The notes beneath the pieces are model-generated. The model saw only the letters and a program-made list of their open reading frames with translations, did no database searches and was not told the origin of the DNA. The position numbers were made by a program, and so were the translations under genes. A DNA stretch of 5,689 nt from Pseudomonadota bacterium (lineage in GTDB: Bacteria > Pseudomonadota > Alphaproteobacteria > Rhizobiales > Rhizobiaceae), in the NCBI GenBank assembly GCA_023393575.1, contig JAEWKX010000376.1, positions 1 to 5,689 of the forward strand, written 5' to 3'. Positions 1 through 5,666 of this stretch are shown here, piece by piece (position 1 is the stretch's first letter; each line of letters begins with the position of its first letter).

Positions 1-168
1 CCCAATGCAATGCGGGAGGCAGCGGCGAACTGGCCTGCTGTTGCCGCCCTCCATGGGGCGGTGAAGGAGCGCCCCAACATCCGCTCCTATCTCGCGTCGG
101 GCAGGCGGCTTCCCTTCAACGAATCAGGGATATTCCGCCACTACCCGGAACTGGACCCGGAGAGCTGA
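1..168 (+). CDS. Glutathione S-transferase-like protein, C-terminal end (partial)
   Basis: This is the last 55 codons of an open frame (codons starting at position 1) that runs in from the left edge and stops at TGA 166-168. The visible peptide contains RPNIRSYLASGRRLPFNE followed by GIFRHYPELDPES. From memory, this resembles the extreme C-terminus of the all-helical GST domain, where an 'RPNI..YL.S.RR.PFN' segment closes the last helices. GSTs conjugate glutathione to electrophiles or reduce peroxides in the cytoplasm. The N-terminal thioredoxin-fold domain, which would decide the subclass, lies outside the window, so the substrate cannot be inferred. The gene converges on sodC, with 19 bp between the two stop codons. 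Identification rests on this short tail only. Confidence 0.7.
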   Translation, partial: PNAMREAAANWPAVAALHGAVKERPNIRSYLASGRRLPFNESGIFRHYPELDPES

Positions 169-189
169 CTCAGCGGGTTCCTGTCAGCT
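163..189. terminator. Inverted repeat between convergent genes, possible bidirectional terminator
   Basis: AGCTGAC at 163-169 is repeated as GTCAGCT at 183-189, a perfect 7-bp stem with a 13-nt loop. The stem contains the GST stop codon (TGA 166-168) on one arm and overlaps the sodC stop codon (188-190, minus strand) on the other. Neither side is followed by a clear U tract, so classical intrinsic termination is doubtful. It may only stabilise 3' ends. Confidence 0.3.
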
Positions 190-691
190 ATTCGACGACG
201 GCGCATGCGATGCGATTGCCGGCTTTGCCCGAAGGCTGGCTTTCGTAGTCATCCGGCCCCCCGTGGATCATCAGCGCCCTGCCCTTCACGCTATTGGCAC
301 CCTCCGCAAGAGAGACGAAGGTATTGAAGAGCTGGGCGTGCAGCATGCCTTCGGCGTCGATGTGCTGATTGGGCATATCCCCCGCATGCGGGCCATTGGC
401 CGACTTGTACCCATGTTCCTTGCCATCGGGGTTGAAGTGCCCGCCGGCGCTTTCGTGGCCGCTCTGGTGATCGCACGTGCCGTTCTCGTGGAAGTGGAAG
501 CCGACCCACTGGCCCGCCGGCAGCCCGGAAACCTGGGCTTCGATCAGAACTCCGGCCGGTGTTTCGGTCAATGTTGCCGTTCCGATTTCCGCTCCGTCGG
601 CGCCGATGAATTTTGCCGTTGCCTCCTGAGCCATGGCCGCGGTCCCGAAGAGAGCCGATGCCGCGAGCGCTGCCAAGAATCTACCTGCCAT
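188..691 (-). CDS. sodC: Cu,Zn superoxide dismutase, exported (periplasmic)
   Basis: The 167-residue product dismutates superoxide to hydrogen peroxide and oxygen. Residues 1-21 form a signal peptide with a hydrophobic core and an A-M-A cleavage site before Q22, so the enzyme should act in the periplasm. By alignment to the family pattern, the copper ligands are H66, H68, H85 (bridging) and H143. The zinc ligands are H85, H93, H102 and D105. C73 and C163 would form the conserved intrasubunit disulfide, and R160 matches the active-site arginine that guides superoxide. The C-terminus carries the family pattern HGGPDDY...GNRIACAVV. All key residues are present and the length is normal for bacterial SodC. 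The ATG at 691-689 follows a strong ribosome binding site, GGGAGG at 702-697, with 5-nt spacing. The gene starts 27 bp after the ECF sigma gene on the same strand and has no convincing promoter of its own in the gap, which suggests co-transcription. Confidence 0.93.
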   Translation of the reverse strand: MAGRFLAALAASALFGTAAMAQEATAKFIGADGAEIGTATLTETPAGVLIEAQVSGLPAGQWVGFHFHENGTCDHQSGHESAGGHFNPDGKEHGYKSANGPHAGDMPNQHIDAEGMLHAQLFNTFVSLAEGANSVKGRALMIHGGPDDYESQPSGKAGNRIACAVVE

Positions 692-696
692 GTGAG

Positions 697-702
697 CCTC
701 CC
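697..702 (-). promoter_or_regulatory. Ribosome binding site of sodC
   Basis: GGGAGG (within AAGGGAGG read on the minus strand) lies 5 nt before the sodC ATG. It is close to the ideal anti-16S match and fixes the sodC start. Confidence 0.75.
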
Positions 703-718
703 TTGCTCTGCGAGCTCA

Positions 719-1225
719 TCACCCCTGTTCCTCGCCGAGTTCCAGAAGAATCTGGTGTCTTGCCCGGTTGAGGCGGCTTTTGACGGTGCCGACGGCACAG
801 TCGCAAATTTCTGCGGTCGTTTCGTAGCTCTCGCCGAGGATCGCCACGAGCGTCAGAACTTCCCGATAGTGCGACGGCAGTTTCTGGAGGGCGCGCTGCA
901 CTTCCTTGGCGCGCGCGCTGACCTCCTGCGTCGCCGGCATAGGCGAATCTCCGGATACAGGCTCGTCCATTCCCGGCGCCTCCCGGCCGAGCACCTTGGA
1001 GCGCGTATAGAAGGTGTTGCGCATGATGGTGAACAACCAGGATTTGAGCTTCGTTCCCGGCTCGAATTTGTCGAGGTTCGCCAGGGCTTTCATCAGCGTT
1101 TCCTGAACCAGATCGTCGGCATCTGCAGGGTTGCGGCAGAAGGTGCGGGCAAACGCACGGAGAGCGGGAATAAGCTTTACTATGTCTGCGCGTGCAGGAT
1201 CACGATTCAACTGTGATTCAGACAC
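719..1225 (-). CDS. ECF RNA polymerase sigma factor, EcfG-like (general stress type)
   Basis: This is a 168-residue group IV (ECF) sigma factor that directs RNA polymerase to stress promoters. Sigma region 2 spans about residues 18-85 and includes the DDLVQET motif at 37-43 and the -10 recognition/melting helix around 52-75 (KFEPGT, SWLFTIMRNTFYT). Region 4 spans about 110-163, with the helix-turn-helix at SYETTAEICDCAVGTVKSRLNRAR. The sequence resembles the alphaproteobacterial EcfG/RpoE2 group and its rhizobial paralogues from memory; exact subgroup is not certain. I chose GTG 1225-1223 because GGAGAGG (1240-1234) sits 8 nt upstream and because one candidate promoter (1295-1270) lies inside the longer frame. 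That longer frame, from ATG 1312, would add 29 residues without a good ribosome binding site. No anti-sigma (NepR) or phyR gene is visible next to it. It probably heads an operon with sodC and is divergent from ku-ligD. Confidence 0.88.
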   Translation of the reverse strand: MSESQLNRDPARADIVKLIPALRAFARTFCRNPADADDLVQETLMKALANLDKFEPGTKLKSWLFTIMRNTFYTRSKVLGREAPGMDEPVSGDSPMPATQEVSARAKEVQRALQKLPSHYREVLTLVAILGESYETTAEICDCAVGTVKSRLNRARHQILLELGEEQG

Positions 1226-1233
1226 CGTGCCTA

Positions 1234-1240
1234 CCTCTCC
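1234..1240 (-). promoter_or_regulatory. Ribosome binding site deciding the sigma factor start
   Basis: Read on the minus strand, GGAGAGG precedes GTG 1225 by 8 nt. It supports the 168-residue form over the longer 197-residue frame from ATG 1312, which has only a weak purine stretch upstream. Confidence 0.6.
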
Positions 1241-1269
1241 GAAGTCTCGCTGACGGGATGACGGTGGCA

Positions 1270-1295
1270 AACGCACCGTTCGCACCTTTGGTTCC
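1270..1295 (-). promoter_or_regulatory. Candidate EcfG-type promoter of the sigma factor gene (proximal)
   Basis: On the minus strand GGAAC (1295-1291) is followed by a 17-nt spacer and CGTT (1273-1270). This is an exact match to the general stress sigma consensus GGAAC-N16/17-CGTT. Transcription would start near 1263, giving a leader of roughly 37 nt before the GTG at 1225. If it is used, the longer ATG 1312 frame cannot be made from this transcript. Confidence 0.6.
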
Positions 1296-1333
1296 CCGAA
1301 GCGGACTGACATTCGTCATCTCGTTCGAGTTGC

Positions 1334-1358
1334 AACCGGAGGAACGGAACAAAGTTCC
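1334..1358 (-). promoter_or_regulatory. Candidate EcfG-type promoter of the sigma factor gene (distal)
   Basis: On the minus strand GGAAC (1358-1354) is followed by a 16-nt spacer and GGTT (1337-1334), one mismatch from CGTT. Its -35 box is one arm of the inverted repeat GGAAC-AAA-GTTCC shared with the ku promoter on the other strand. It would start transcription near 1327, about 100 nt upstream of the favoured GTG. Confidence 0.45.
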
Positions 1359-1370
1359 ACCGCCTCTGTT
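1346..1370 (+). promoter_or_regulatory. Candidate EcfG-type promoter of the ku-ligD operon
   Basis: GGAAC at 1346-1350, a 16-nt spacer and TGTT at 1367-1370 match the alphaproteobacterial general stress promoter with one mismatch in the -10 box. The predicted start near 1377 leaves a leader of about 20 nt before the GTG at 1398. The second ku gene has nearly the same geometry. A further GGAAC at 1341-1345 has no -10 partner at the right distance. Confidence 0.65.
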
Positions 1371-1383
1371 GATAAAGCTTTTC

Positions 1384-1389
1384 GGGGAG
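1384..1389 (+). promoter_or_regulatory. Ribosome binding site of the first ku gene
   Basis: GGGGAG lies 8 nt before GTG 1398. It supports GTG as the start, and the encoded N-terminus (M-A-P-R-A-N-W-K-G-Y-L-K) aligns with the start of the second Ku. Confidence 0.65.
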
Positions 1390-1397
1390 TTTGATCC

Positions 1398-2258
1398 GTG
1401 GCGCCGAGAGCAAACTGGAAGGGTTATCTCAAGGTAGGAGAGTTGAGTTGCCAGGTGGCCCTCTACACCGCCGCCTCGAGCGCCGATCGCGTCAGTTTCC
1501 ACATCATCAACCGGGAGACGGGACATCGCGTCCATCGCCAGCTTGTCGATGCCGATACAGGGCGGCAAGTCGACGACGAGGATATCGTCAAGGGCTACGA
1601 GGGCGCCGGCGGTGAGTACGTGATCCTGGAGCCGGACGAGATCAAGGCGGCCGTTCCCGACAGCGACAAGACGCTCGAGCTTGAAAACTTCATACCCTGC
1701 GGGGAGGTGGATACGATCTTTCTGGACCGCCCCTACTATCTTGCACCCGTAGACAAGGCGGCGGCAGAGATCTATGCCCTGATCCGCAAGGGACTGCAGG
1801 AAAAGAACGTCGCGGCACTCGCCCGTACCGTTCTGTTTCGCAGGCTGCGTACGCTGCTGATCCGTCCGACCGATCACGGTCTCATTGCCAGCACGCTCAA
1901 CTACGACTATGAGGTCAGGCCTGCCGGCGAGGTGTTCGCGGATATCCCCGAATTCAAGATCGAAGGGGAAATGCTCGACCTCGCCAAGCATATCATCGGC
2001 ACCAAGAAGGGCACGTTCGATCCGACCGAATTCGACGATCGCTACGAGACGGCCCTCACCGAACTGATCAAGGCCAAGATAGAGGGGCGCAAGCTGCCGA
2101 AGAGGCGGAAGCCCGAGCCGAAAAAGGTTTCGAGCCTTCTCGACGCCCTGCGCCAGAGCGCCGGAGCCGAAGCGAAGAGTAACAAAAAGACAGCTGCGGC
2201 GAAGAAGCCGGCCCGCAAGCCGAAGACCGCCACTCAGCCGCAACGGAAAGCAGGTTGA
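1398..2258 (+). CDS. ku: Ku homologue, NHEJ DNA end-binding protein (long basic tail)
   Basis: This 286-residue bacterial Ku protein would thread onto broken DNA ends as a ring-shaped dimer and recruit LigD. The core begins with WKGYLKVGELSCQVALYTAAS and carries the conserved stretches INRETGHR, DDEDIVKGYE, LDRPYYLAP and the DYEVRPAGEVF segment. After the core come a short conserved C-terminal segment (VSSLLDALRQS, residues 244-254) and a tail of about 32 residues rich in lysine, alanine and proline. Such basic tails in other bacterial Ku proteins help DNA binding and end threading. The start is GTG, with a ribosome binding site at 1384-1389. The ligD ATG follows the stop by 2 bp, so the two are probably translated from one transcript. 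It differs substantially from the second Ku at 4809-5609 and resembles the Ku3/Ku4-type pair of Sinorhizobium; which member it matches is not decided here. Confidence 0.93.
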   Translation: MAPRANWKGYLKVGELSCQVALYTAASSADRVSFHIINRETGHRVHRQLVDADTGRQVDDEDIVKGYEGAGGEYVILEPDEIKAAVPDSDKTLELENFIPCGEVDTIFLDRPYYLAPVDKAAAEIYALIRKGLQEKNVAALARTVLFRRLRTLLIRPTDHGLIASTLNYDYEVRPAGEVFADIPEFKIEGEMLDLAKHIIGTKKGTFDPTEFDDRYETALTELIKAKIEGRKLPKRRKPEPKKVSSLLDALRQSAGAEAKSNKKTAAAKKPARKPKTATQPQRKAG

Positions 2259-2260
2259 CG

Positions 2261-4804
2261 ATGGCACTCGAGACCTACAACGAGAAGCGCGACTTCACCG
2301 TTTCTCCCGAGCCCAAGGGAAGAAGAGCGAAGGCGGGTGGAAATAGCTTCGTTATCCAGAAGCATGCCGCGCGCCGGCTTCACTACGATTTCCGGCTCGA
2401 GATGGATGGCGTGCTGAAGAGCTGGGCCGTTACCCGCGGCCCTAGCCTCGTGCCCGGGGAAAAGAGACTTTCCGTCCATGTGGAGGATCATCCGCTGGAC
2501 TACGGCGGCTTCGAAGGCGTCATACCCGAAGGCAATTACGGCGCAGGCGCCGTCCTGCTTTGGGACCGCGGCACCTGGAGCCCGATCGGCGATCCTCACA
2601 AGGCCTACAGGAAAGGCCATATGGAATTCGAGCTTGAGGGAGAGAAACTGCAGGGCCGATGGCACCTGGTGAAGATGGCCAATCGCCGTAACGAGAAGCG
2701 CGAGAACTGGCTTCTCATCAAGGGAGAGGATGAATTTGCCAGGACGGAGAGCGGTCCGGACATCCTCGAGGAACTCCCCAAGTCCGTGAAGACCGGACGC
2801 GCGATCGAGGAGCTGCAGGGCGGGAAGGCGCCCACGGCACCACCGAGGAAAAGAAAAGTTCCGGCGGCCGTCGAGCCTCCGACGGACAGGGAACTCAACG
2901 GCCCCACCACACCGCATCCACAGAAGATCAAAGGTACCCGGAAAGCCGACCTGCCGGACTTCGTCCAGCCGCAGCTTGCAACGCTTGTGAAGAGCGCGCC
3001 GTCGGGCAAGCGCTGGCTCCACGAGATCAAGCTCGACGGTTACCGGCTTCAGGCACGCGTCGATGATGGCGACATCCAGTTGCTGACGCGGACGGGCCTC
3101 GATTGGACGCACAAGTTCGGCGAGGCGATCGTCGATGCTTTCAGGCAGCTGCCGGTCAAGCAGGCGATCATAGACGGCGAAGTCGTGGTCAATGGCGGAT
3201 CGGGGGCGACGGACTTCTCTCTCCTTCAACAGGACCTGAGCGAAGGCCGCACGGATCGCTTCGTCTTCTTCGCCTTCGACCTCCTCCACCTCGATGGGTA
3301 CGACCTCACCGGCGCGAAGCTGCTGGATCGGAAGCAGGCGCTGGAGGTATGCCTCTCAAGCAGCCAGCCGGCACTCAGATACAGCGAGCATTTCGGCGAC
3401 GAAGGCGGACTCGTCCTCAAGCATGCCTGCCGCCTGAGCCTCGAAGGCATCATCTCGAAGATCGGCGACGCTCCCTATCGCGGCGGTCGGAGCCGGGATT
3501 GGGTCAAGTCGAAATGTTCCGCGCGGCAGGAGTTCGTGATCGCCGGCTACGTCCCGTCGTCCGTCTCAAATAGTGCGATCGGCTCCCTGGTCATGGGGTA
3601 CTACGATGGCGACACGCTGAAGCATGCCGGCCGCGTGGGGACGGGCTACAGCAACAATGTCGCGCAATCGCTTTTCCGTCAGTTGCAGGATCTGCGTACC
3701 GGTGGCAGCCCGTTCGGCGACAAGCTGACCAGCGTGGAGAAGAAGGATGTCGTCTTCCTGAAGCCTGAACTAGTGGCCGAGGTCGAGTTCCGCGGATGGA
3801 CGGCGGATTCCCATATACGCCACGCGACCTACCGGGGTCTGCGCGAGGACAAGCAGGCAACCGACGTGATCCGGGAAACAGGTGAGGCGAACGCGGCCGG
3901 CGGAGAACATCGGGAAGAACCAGCCAGACGCAGCGTCGATCTGACCCATCCCGACCGGGTGTATTGGCCGGATGCCGGCGTCACAAAGGCAGGCCTGGCG
4001 GACTACTACATGGCGGTCTGGCGCTTCATGGCGCCCTATGTCGTCAACCGGCCTCTCGCCCTGGTGCGGGGGCCGGACGGGATCGGTAAGGCCCTGTTCT
4101 TCCAGAAGCATGCGTGGAAGGGCATGAACAAGCAGATCAAGACGGCGAAGGACCCTGCCGATCCTTCCGAGGAGGACATCGTCATCTACGATCTCGATGG
4201 GCTTCTCGGTCTGGTACAGGGCGGCACGCTGGAAATCCATCCCTGGGGATCGACCATCGAAAAATGGGAAAAGCCGGACATGGTCAACATCGACCTCGAT
4301 CCGGGCGAAGGGACCACGTGGGATGACGTCATTGCCGCCGCGCACGAAGTGAAAGCGCGTTTCGAAGCCATGGGCCTGGCCGGCTTCGTCAAGACCTCGG
4401 GCGGCAAGGGATTGCACGTCGTGGCTCCGGTGAAGCCGAAGGCGGAATGGCCGGAGGTGAAGGCCGCCATGAAGGCGCTGGCCGACGGCATGGCGGGCGA
4501 CAGTCCCGACCGCTACGTCTCCACGATCACCAAGTCCAAGCGCAAGGGCAAGATTCTCATCGACTATCTGCGCAACGGGCGGGGAGCCACGGCGGTGGCG
4601 CCCTACTCCACACGCGCCCGAGCCGGCGCGCCGGTCTCGATGCCGATCGCCTGGGAGGAGTTGGGCAACGCCATCGGGCCCGCCTACTTCACCGTGAACA
4701 ACGCCGTGGCCCGCCTTGAGCAAATCGGCAACGATCCATGGGCGGATTTCCGTGCGGCGGAGGCGGAAATTCCGGTTCCGGGGAAGACGAGGCGGAAGCG
4801 TTAG
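2261..4804 (+). CDS. ligD: LigD, multifunctional ATP-dependent NHEJ DNA ligase (phosphoesterase-ligase-polymerase)
   Basis: This 847-residue enzyme trims, fills and seals broken DNA ends brought together by Ku. Domains in order: 3'-phosphoesterase (about 10-165), a Lys/Pro-rich linker (about 185-220), ATP-dependent ligase with OB fold (about 230-540), and an archaeo-eukaryotic-primase-type polymerase (about 555-840). This PE-LIG-POL order is like Pseudomonas and unlike the POL-PE-LIG order of mycobacteria. Phosphoesterase residues H35, H41, D43, R45 and H77 are present. The ligase has nucleophile K257 in KLDGYR, E307 in DGEVVV, FAFDLLHLDG, E395-K400 (EGIISK) and K416/K418 in WVKSK. The polymerase has metal-binding D678 and D680 (NIDLDPGEG) and D768 (LIDYLRN), plus SGGKGLH ending at H719. 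All catalytic sets look intact. ATG 2261 was preferred to TTG 2255, which would overlap the ku stop; a weak AGG lies 6 nt upstream of the ATG. The C-terminus is basic (KTRRKR). Confidence 0.96.
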   Translation: MALETYNEKRDFTVSPEPKGRRAKAGGNSFVIQKHAARRLHYDFRLEMDGVLKSWAVTRGPSLVPGEKRLSVHVEDHPLDYGGFEGVIPEGNYGAGAVLLWDRGTWSPIGDPHKAYRKGHMEFELEGEKLQGRWHLVKMANRRNEKRENWLLIKGEDEFARTESGPDILEELPKSVKTGRAIEELQGGKAPTAPPRKRKVPAAVEPPTDRELNGPTTPHPQKIKGTRKADLPDFVQPQLATLVKSAPSGKRWLHEIKLDGYRLQARVDDGDIQLLTRTGLDWTHKFGEAIVDAFRQLPVKQAIIDGEVVVNGGSGATDFSLLQQDLSEGRTDRFVFFAFDLLHLDGYDLTGAKLLDRKQALEVCLSSSQPALRYSEHFGDEGGLVLKHACRLSLEGIISKIGDAPYRGGRSRDWVKSKCSARQEFVIAGYVPSSVSNSAIGSLVMGYYDGDTLKHAGRVGTGYSNNVAQSLFRQLQDLRTGGSPFGDKLTSVEKKDVVFLKPELVAEVEFRGWTADSHIRHATYRGLREDKQATDVIRETGEANAAGGEHREEPARRSVDLTHPDRVYWPDAGVTKAGLADYYMAVWRFMAPYVVNRPLALVRGPDGIGKALFFQKHAWKGMNKQIKTAKDPADPSEEDIVIYDLDGLLGLVQGGTLEIHPWGSTIEKWEKPDMVNIDLDPGEGTTWDDVIAAAHEVKARFEAMGLAGFVKTSGGKGLHVVAPVKPKAEWPEVKAAMKALADGMAGDSPDRYVSTITKSKRKGKILIDYLRNGRGATAVAPYSTRARAGAPVSMPIAWEELGNAIGPAYFTVNNAVARLEQIGNDPWADFRAAEAEIPVPGKTRRKR

Positions 4805-4808
4805 CCTT

Positions 4809-5609
4809 TCAACGGGATGACTTGCGCTCCGCCGCAAGGCTCTTCTTGAGCGCAGTCATGATGTCGATAACGTTGCTCGGGTGGTCCGGTTTTGGTTCCG
4901 TCGGTTTCTTGACCTTCTTGCCCTTCTTGCGCGCCGCGATGATGTCGAGCAGCCGATCCTGGACCGGATCGTCCGCCATGGACGGTTTCCAGTGCTCCGT
5001 CCGCTCGTCGACGAGTTTCTTCATCAAGTTGAGATACTGGGACGACGGCTTCTCGCGATCGATATCGGCAAAATAATCCCTGGCCTCACGCACCTCATCG
5101 CCGTATCGCAACGTCCAGAGGACGATCCCGTTCTCCTTGGGGACGAGGAGCACGGCGCGCTCGCGGCGGTACATGACCAGGCGGGCAATGCCGGCCGTTC
5201 CGGTGTTCGCCATTGCTTCGCGGATCACCGCGAAGGCTTCGGCGCTCACCTCGTCGTCGGGAGCCAGGTAATGCGGACGATCGTACCAGATCCAGCCGAC
5301 CGATTCGGAGGAAACGAAGGTTTCTATGTCGATCGTCCGGGTACTTTCCAGGCCGACATTCTCTATTTCCTCGTCTTCGAGCAGGACGTAGTCATTTTCG
5401 CCCTTGGGATATCCCTTGACCTGGTCCTCGTCGTCGACCACCTCGCCGGATACCGCATCCACATACTGGCTCATGACCCGATTGTGCGTCTTGCGATGGA
5501 GATTGCGGAAGCGAACCTTTTCCGACTCCGATACCGCCGGCGTCATGCTTACACGGCAGGTAACGAGGGAGAGCTTCAGATATCCCTTCCAGAACGAGCG
5601 CGGCGCCAT
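4809..5609 (-). CDS. ku: Second Ku homologue, NHEJ DNA end-binding protein (short tail)
   Basis: This 266-residue Ku protein has a core beginning FWKGYLKLSLVTCRVSM and conserved stretches RKTHNRV, DDEDQVKGYPKGE, the ESTRTIDIETFV block, WYDRPHYLAPDDE and LWTLRYGDEVREARDYF. It ends in a charged linker (KKGKKVKKPTEPKP) and NVIDIMTALKKSL at residues 246-258, followed by only eight residues. It lacks the long lysine-rich tail of the other Ku. ATG 5609-5607 was chosen because GGGAGG (5620-5615) lies 5 nt upstream and the resulting N-terminus MAPRSFWKGYLK matches the partner gene. An upstream in-frame ATG at 5627 would leave almost no leader behind the predicted promoter. It converges on ligD with 4 bp between stops. 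The two unlike Ku proteins probably pair as a heterodimer, as reported for Ku3/Ku4 of S. meliloti, but homodimers cannot be excluded. Confidence 0.94.
   Translation of the reverse strand: MAPRSFWKGYLKLSLVTCRVSMTPAVSESEKVRFRNLHRKTHNRVMSQYVDAVSGEVVDDEDQVKGYPKGENDYVLLEDEEIENVGLESTRTIDIETFVSSESVGWIWYDRPHYLAPDDEVSAEAFAVIREAMANTGTAGIARLVMYRRERAVLLVPKENGIVLWTLRYGDEVREARDYFADIDREKPSSQYLNLMKKLVDERTEHWKPSMADDPVQDRLLDIIAARKKGKKVKKPTEPKPDHPSNVIDIMTALKKSLAAERKSSR
4821..4838. terminator. Short hairpin just beyond the ligD stop
   Basis: CTTGCG (4821-4826) and CGCAAG (4833-4838) form a 6-bp stem with a 6-nt loop. It begins 16 bp after the ligD stop and lies inside the last codons of the convergent ku gene. 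Only a loose pyrimidine run follows on the plus strand, so a terminator role for ligD is weakly supported. Confidence 0.2.
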
Positions 5610-5614
5610 CGCAG

Positions 5615-5620
5615 CCTCCC
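5615..5620 (-). promoter_or_regulatory. Ribosome binding site of the second ku gene
   Basis: GGGAGG read on the minus strand lies 5 nt before ATG 5609. It decides this start over the upstream in-frame ATG at 5627, which lies on the far side of it. Confidence 0.7.
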
Positions 5621-5641
5621 AGACCATCGTCGATAGCTGGC

Positions 5642-5666
5642 AACGACCTGCACCACGATTGGTTCC
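5642..5666 (-). promoter_or_regulatory. EcfG-type general stress promoter of the second ku gene
   Basis: On the minus strand GGAAC (5666-5662), a 16-nt spacer and CGTT (5645-5642) match the general stress consensus exactly. The predicted start near 5635 gives a leader of about 25 nt, in line with the ribosome binding site at 5620-5615. Nothing else is recognisable between 5667 and the window end. Confidence 0.72.

Noticed and set aside
711..731. GGAAC on the minus strand just upstream of sodC
   Set aside because: At 16 nt the next bases are CAGA, not CGTT, so there is no convincing sodC promoter here.
1032..1057. GGAAC-N17-TGTT on the minus strand inside the sigma gene
   Set aside because: It lies within codons for the conserved KLKSWLFTIM segment, so the match is explained by protein coding, and no gene start follows nearby.
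263..1216. Long plus-strand open frame (317 codons) across sodC and the sigma gene
   Set aside because: It lies opposite two well-supported genes, has no family signature and low-complexity Arg/Gly-rich composition, typical of a shadow frame in GC-rich DNA.
1272..1286. Direct repeat CGCACC-GTT-CGCACC in the divergent region
   Set aside because: It is short, only two copies, and lies within the spacer and -10 area of the candidate sigma promoter. It could be an operator but nothing else supports that.
1218..2267. Long minus-strand open frame (349 codons) opposite the first ku
   Set aside because: It is a mirror of the ku coding frame, has no recognisable domain, and would run over the promoter region.
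2234..3289. Long minus-strand open frame (351 codons) opposite ligD
   Set aside because: It is antisense to conserved LigD phosphoesterase and ligase motifs and shows no protein-family features.
3770..4837. Long minus-strand open frame (355 codons) opposite the LigD polymerase domain
   Set aside because: It is a shadow of ligD. It also overlaps the end of the second ku and has no domain signal.
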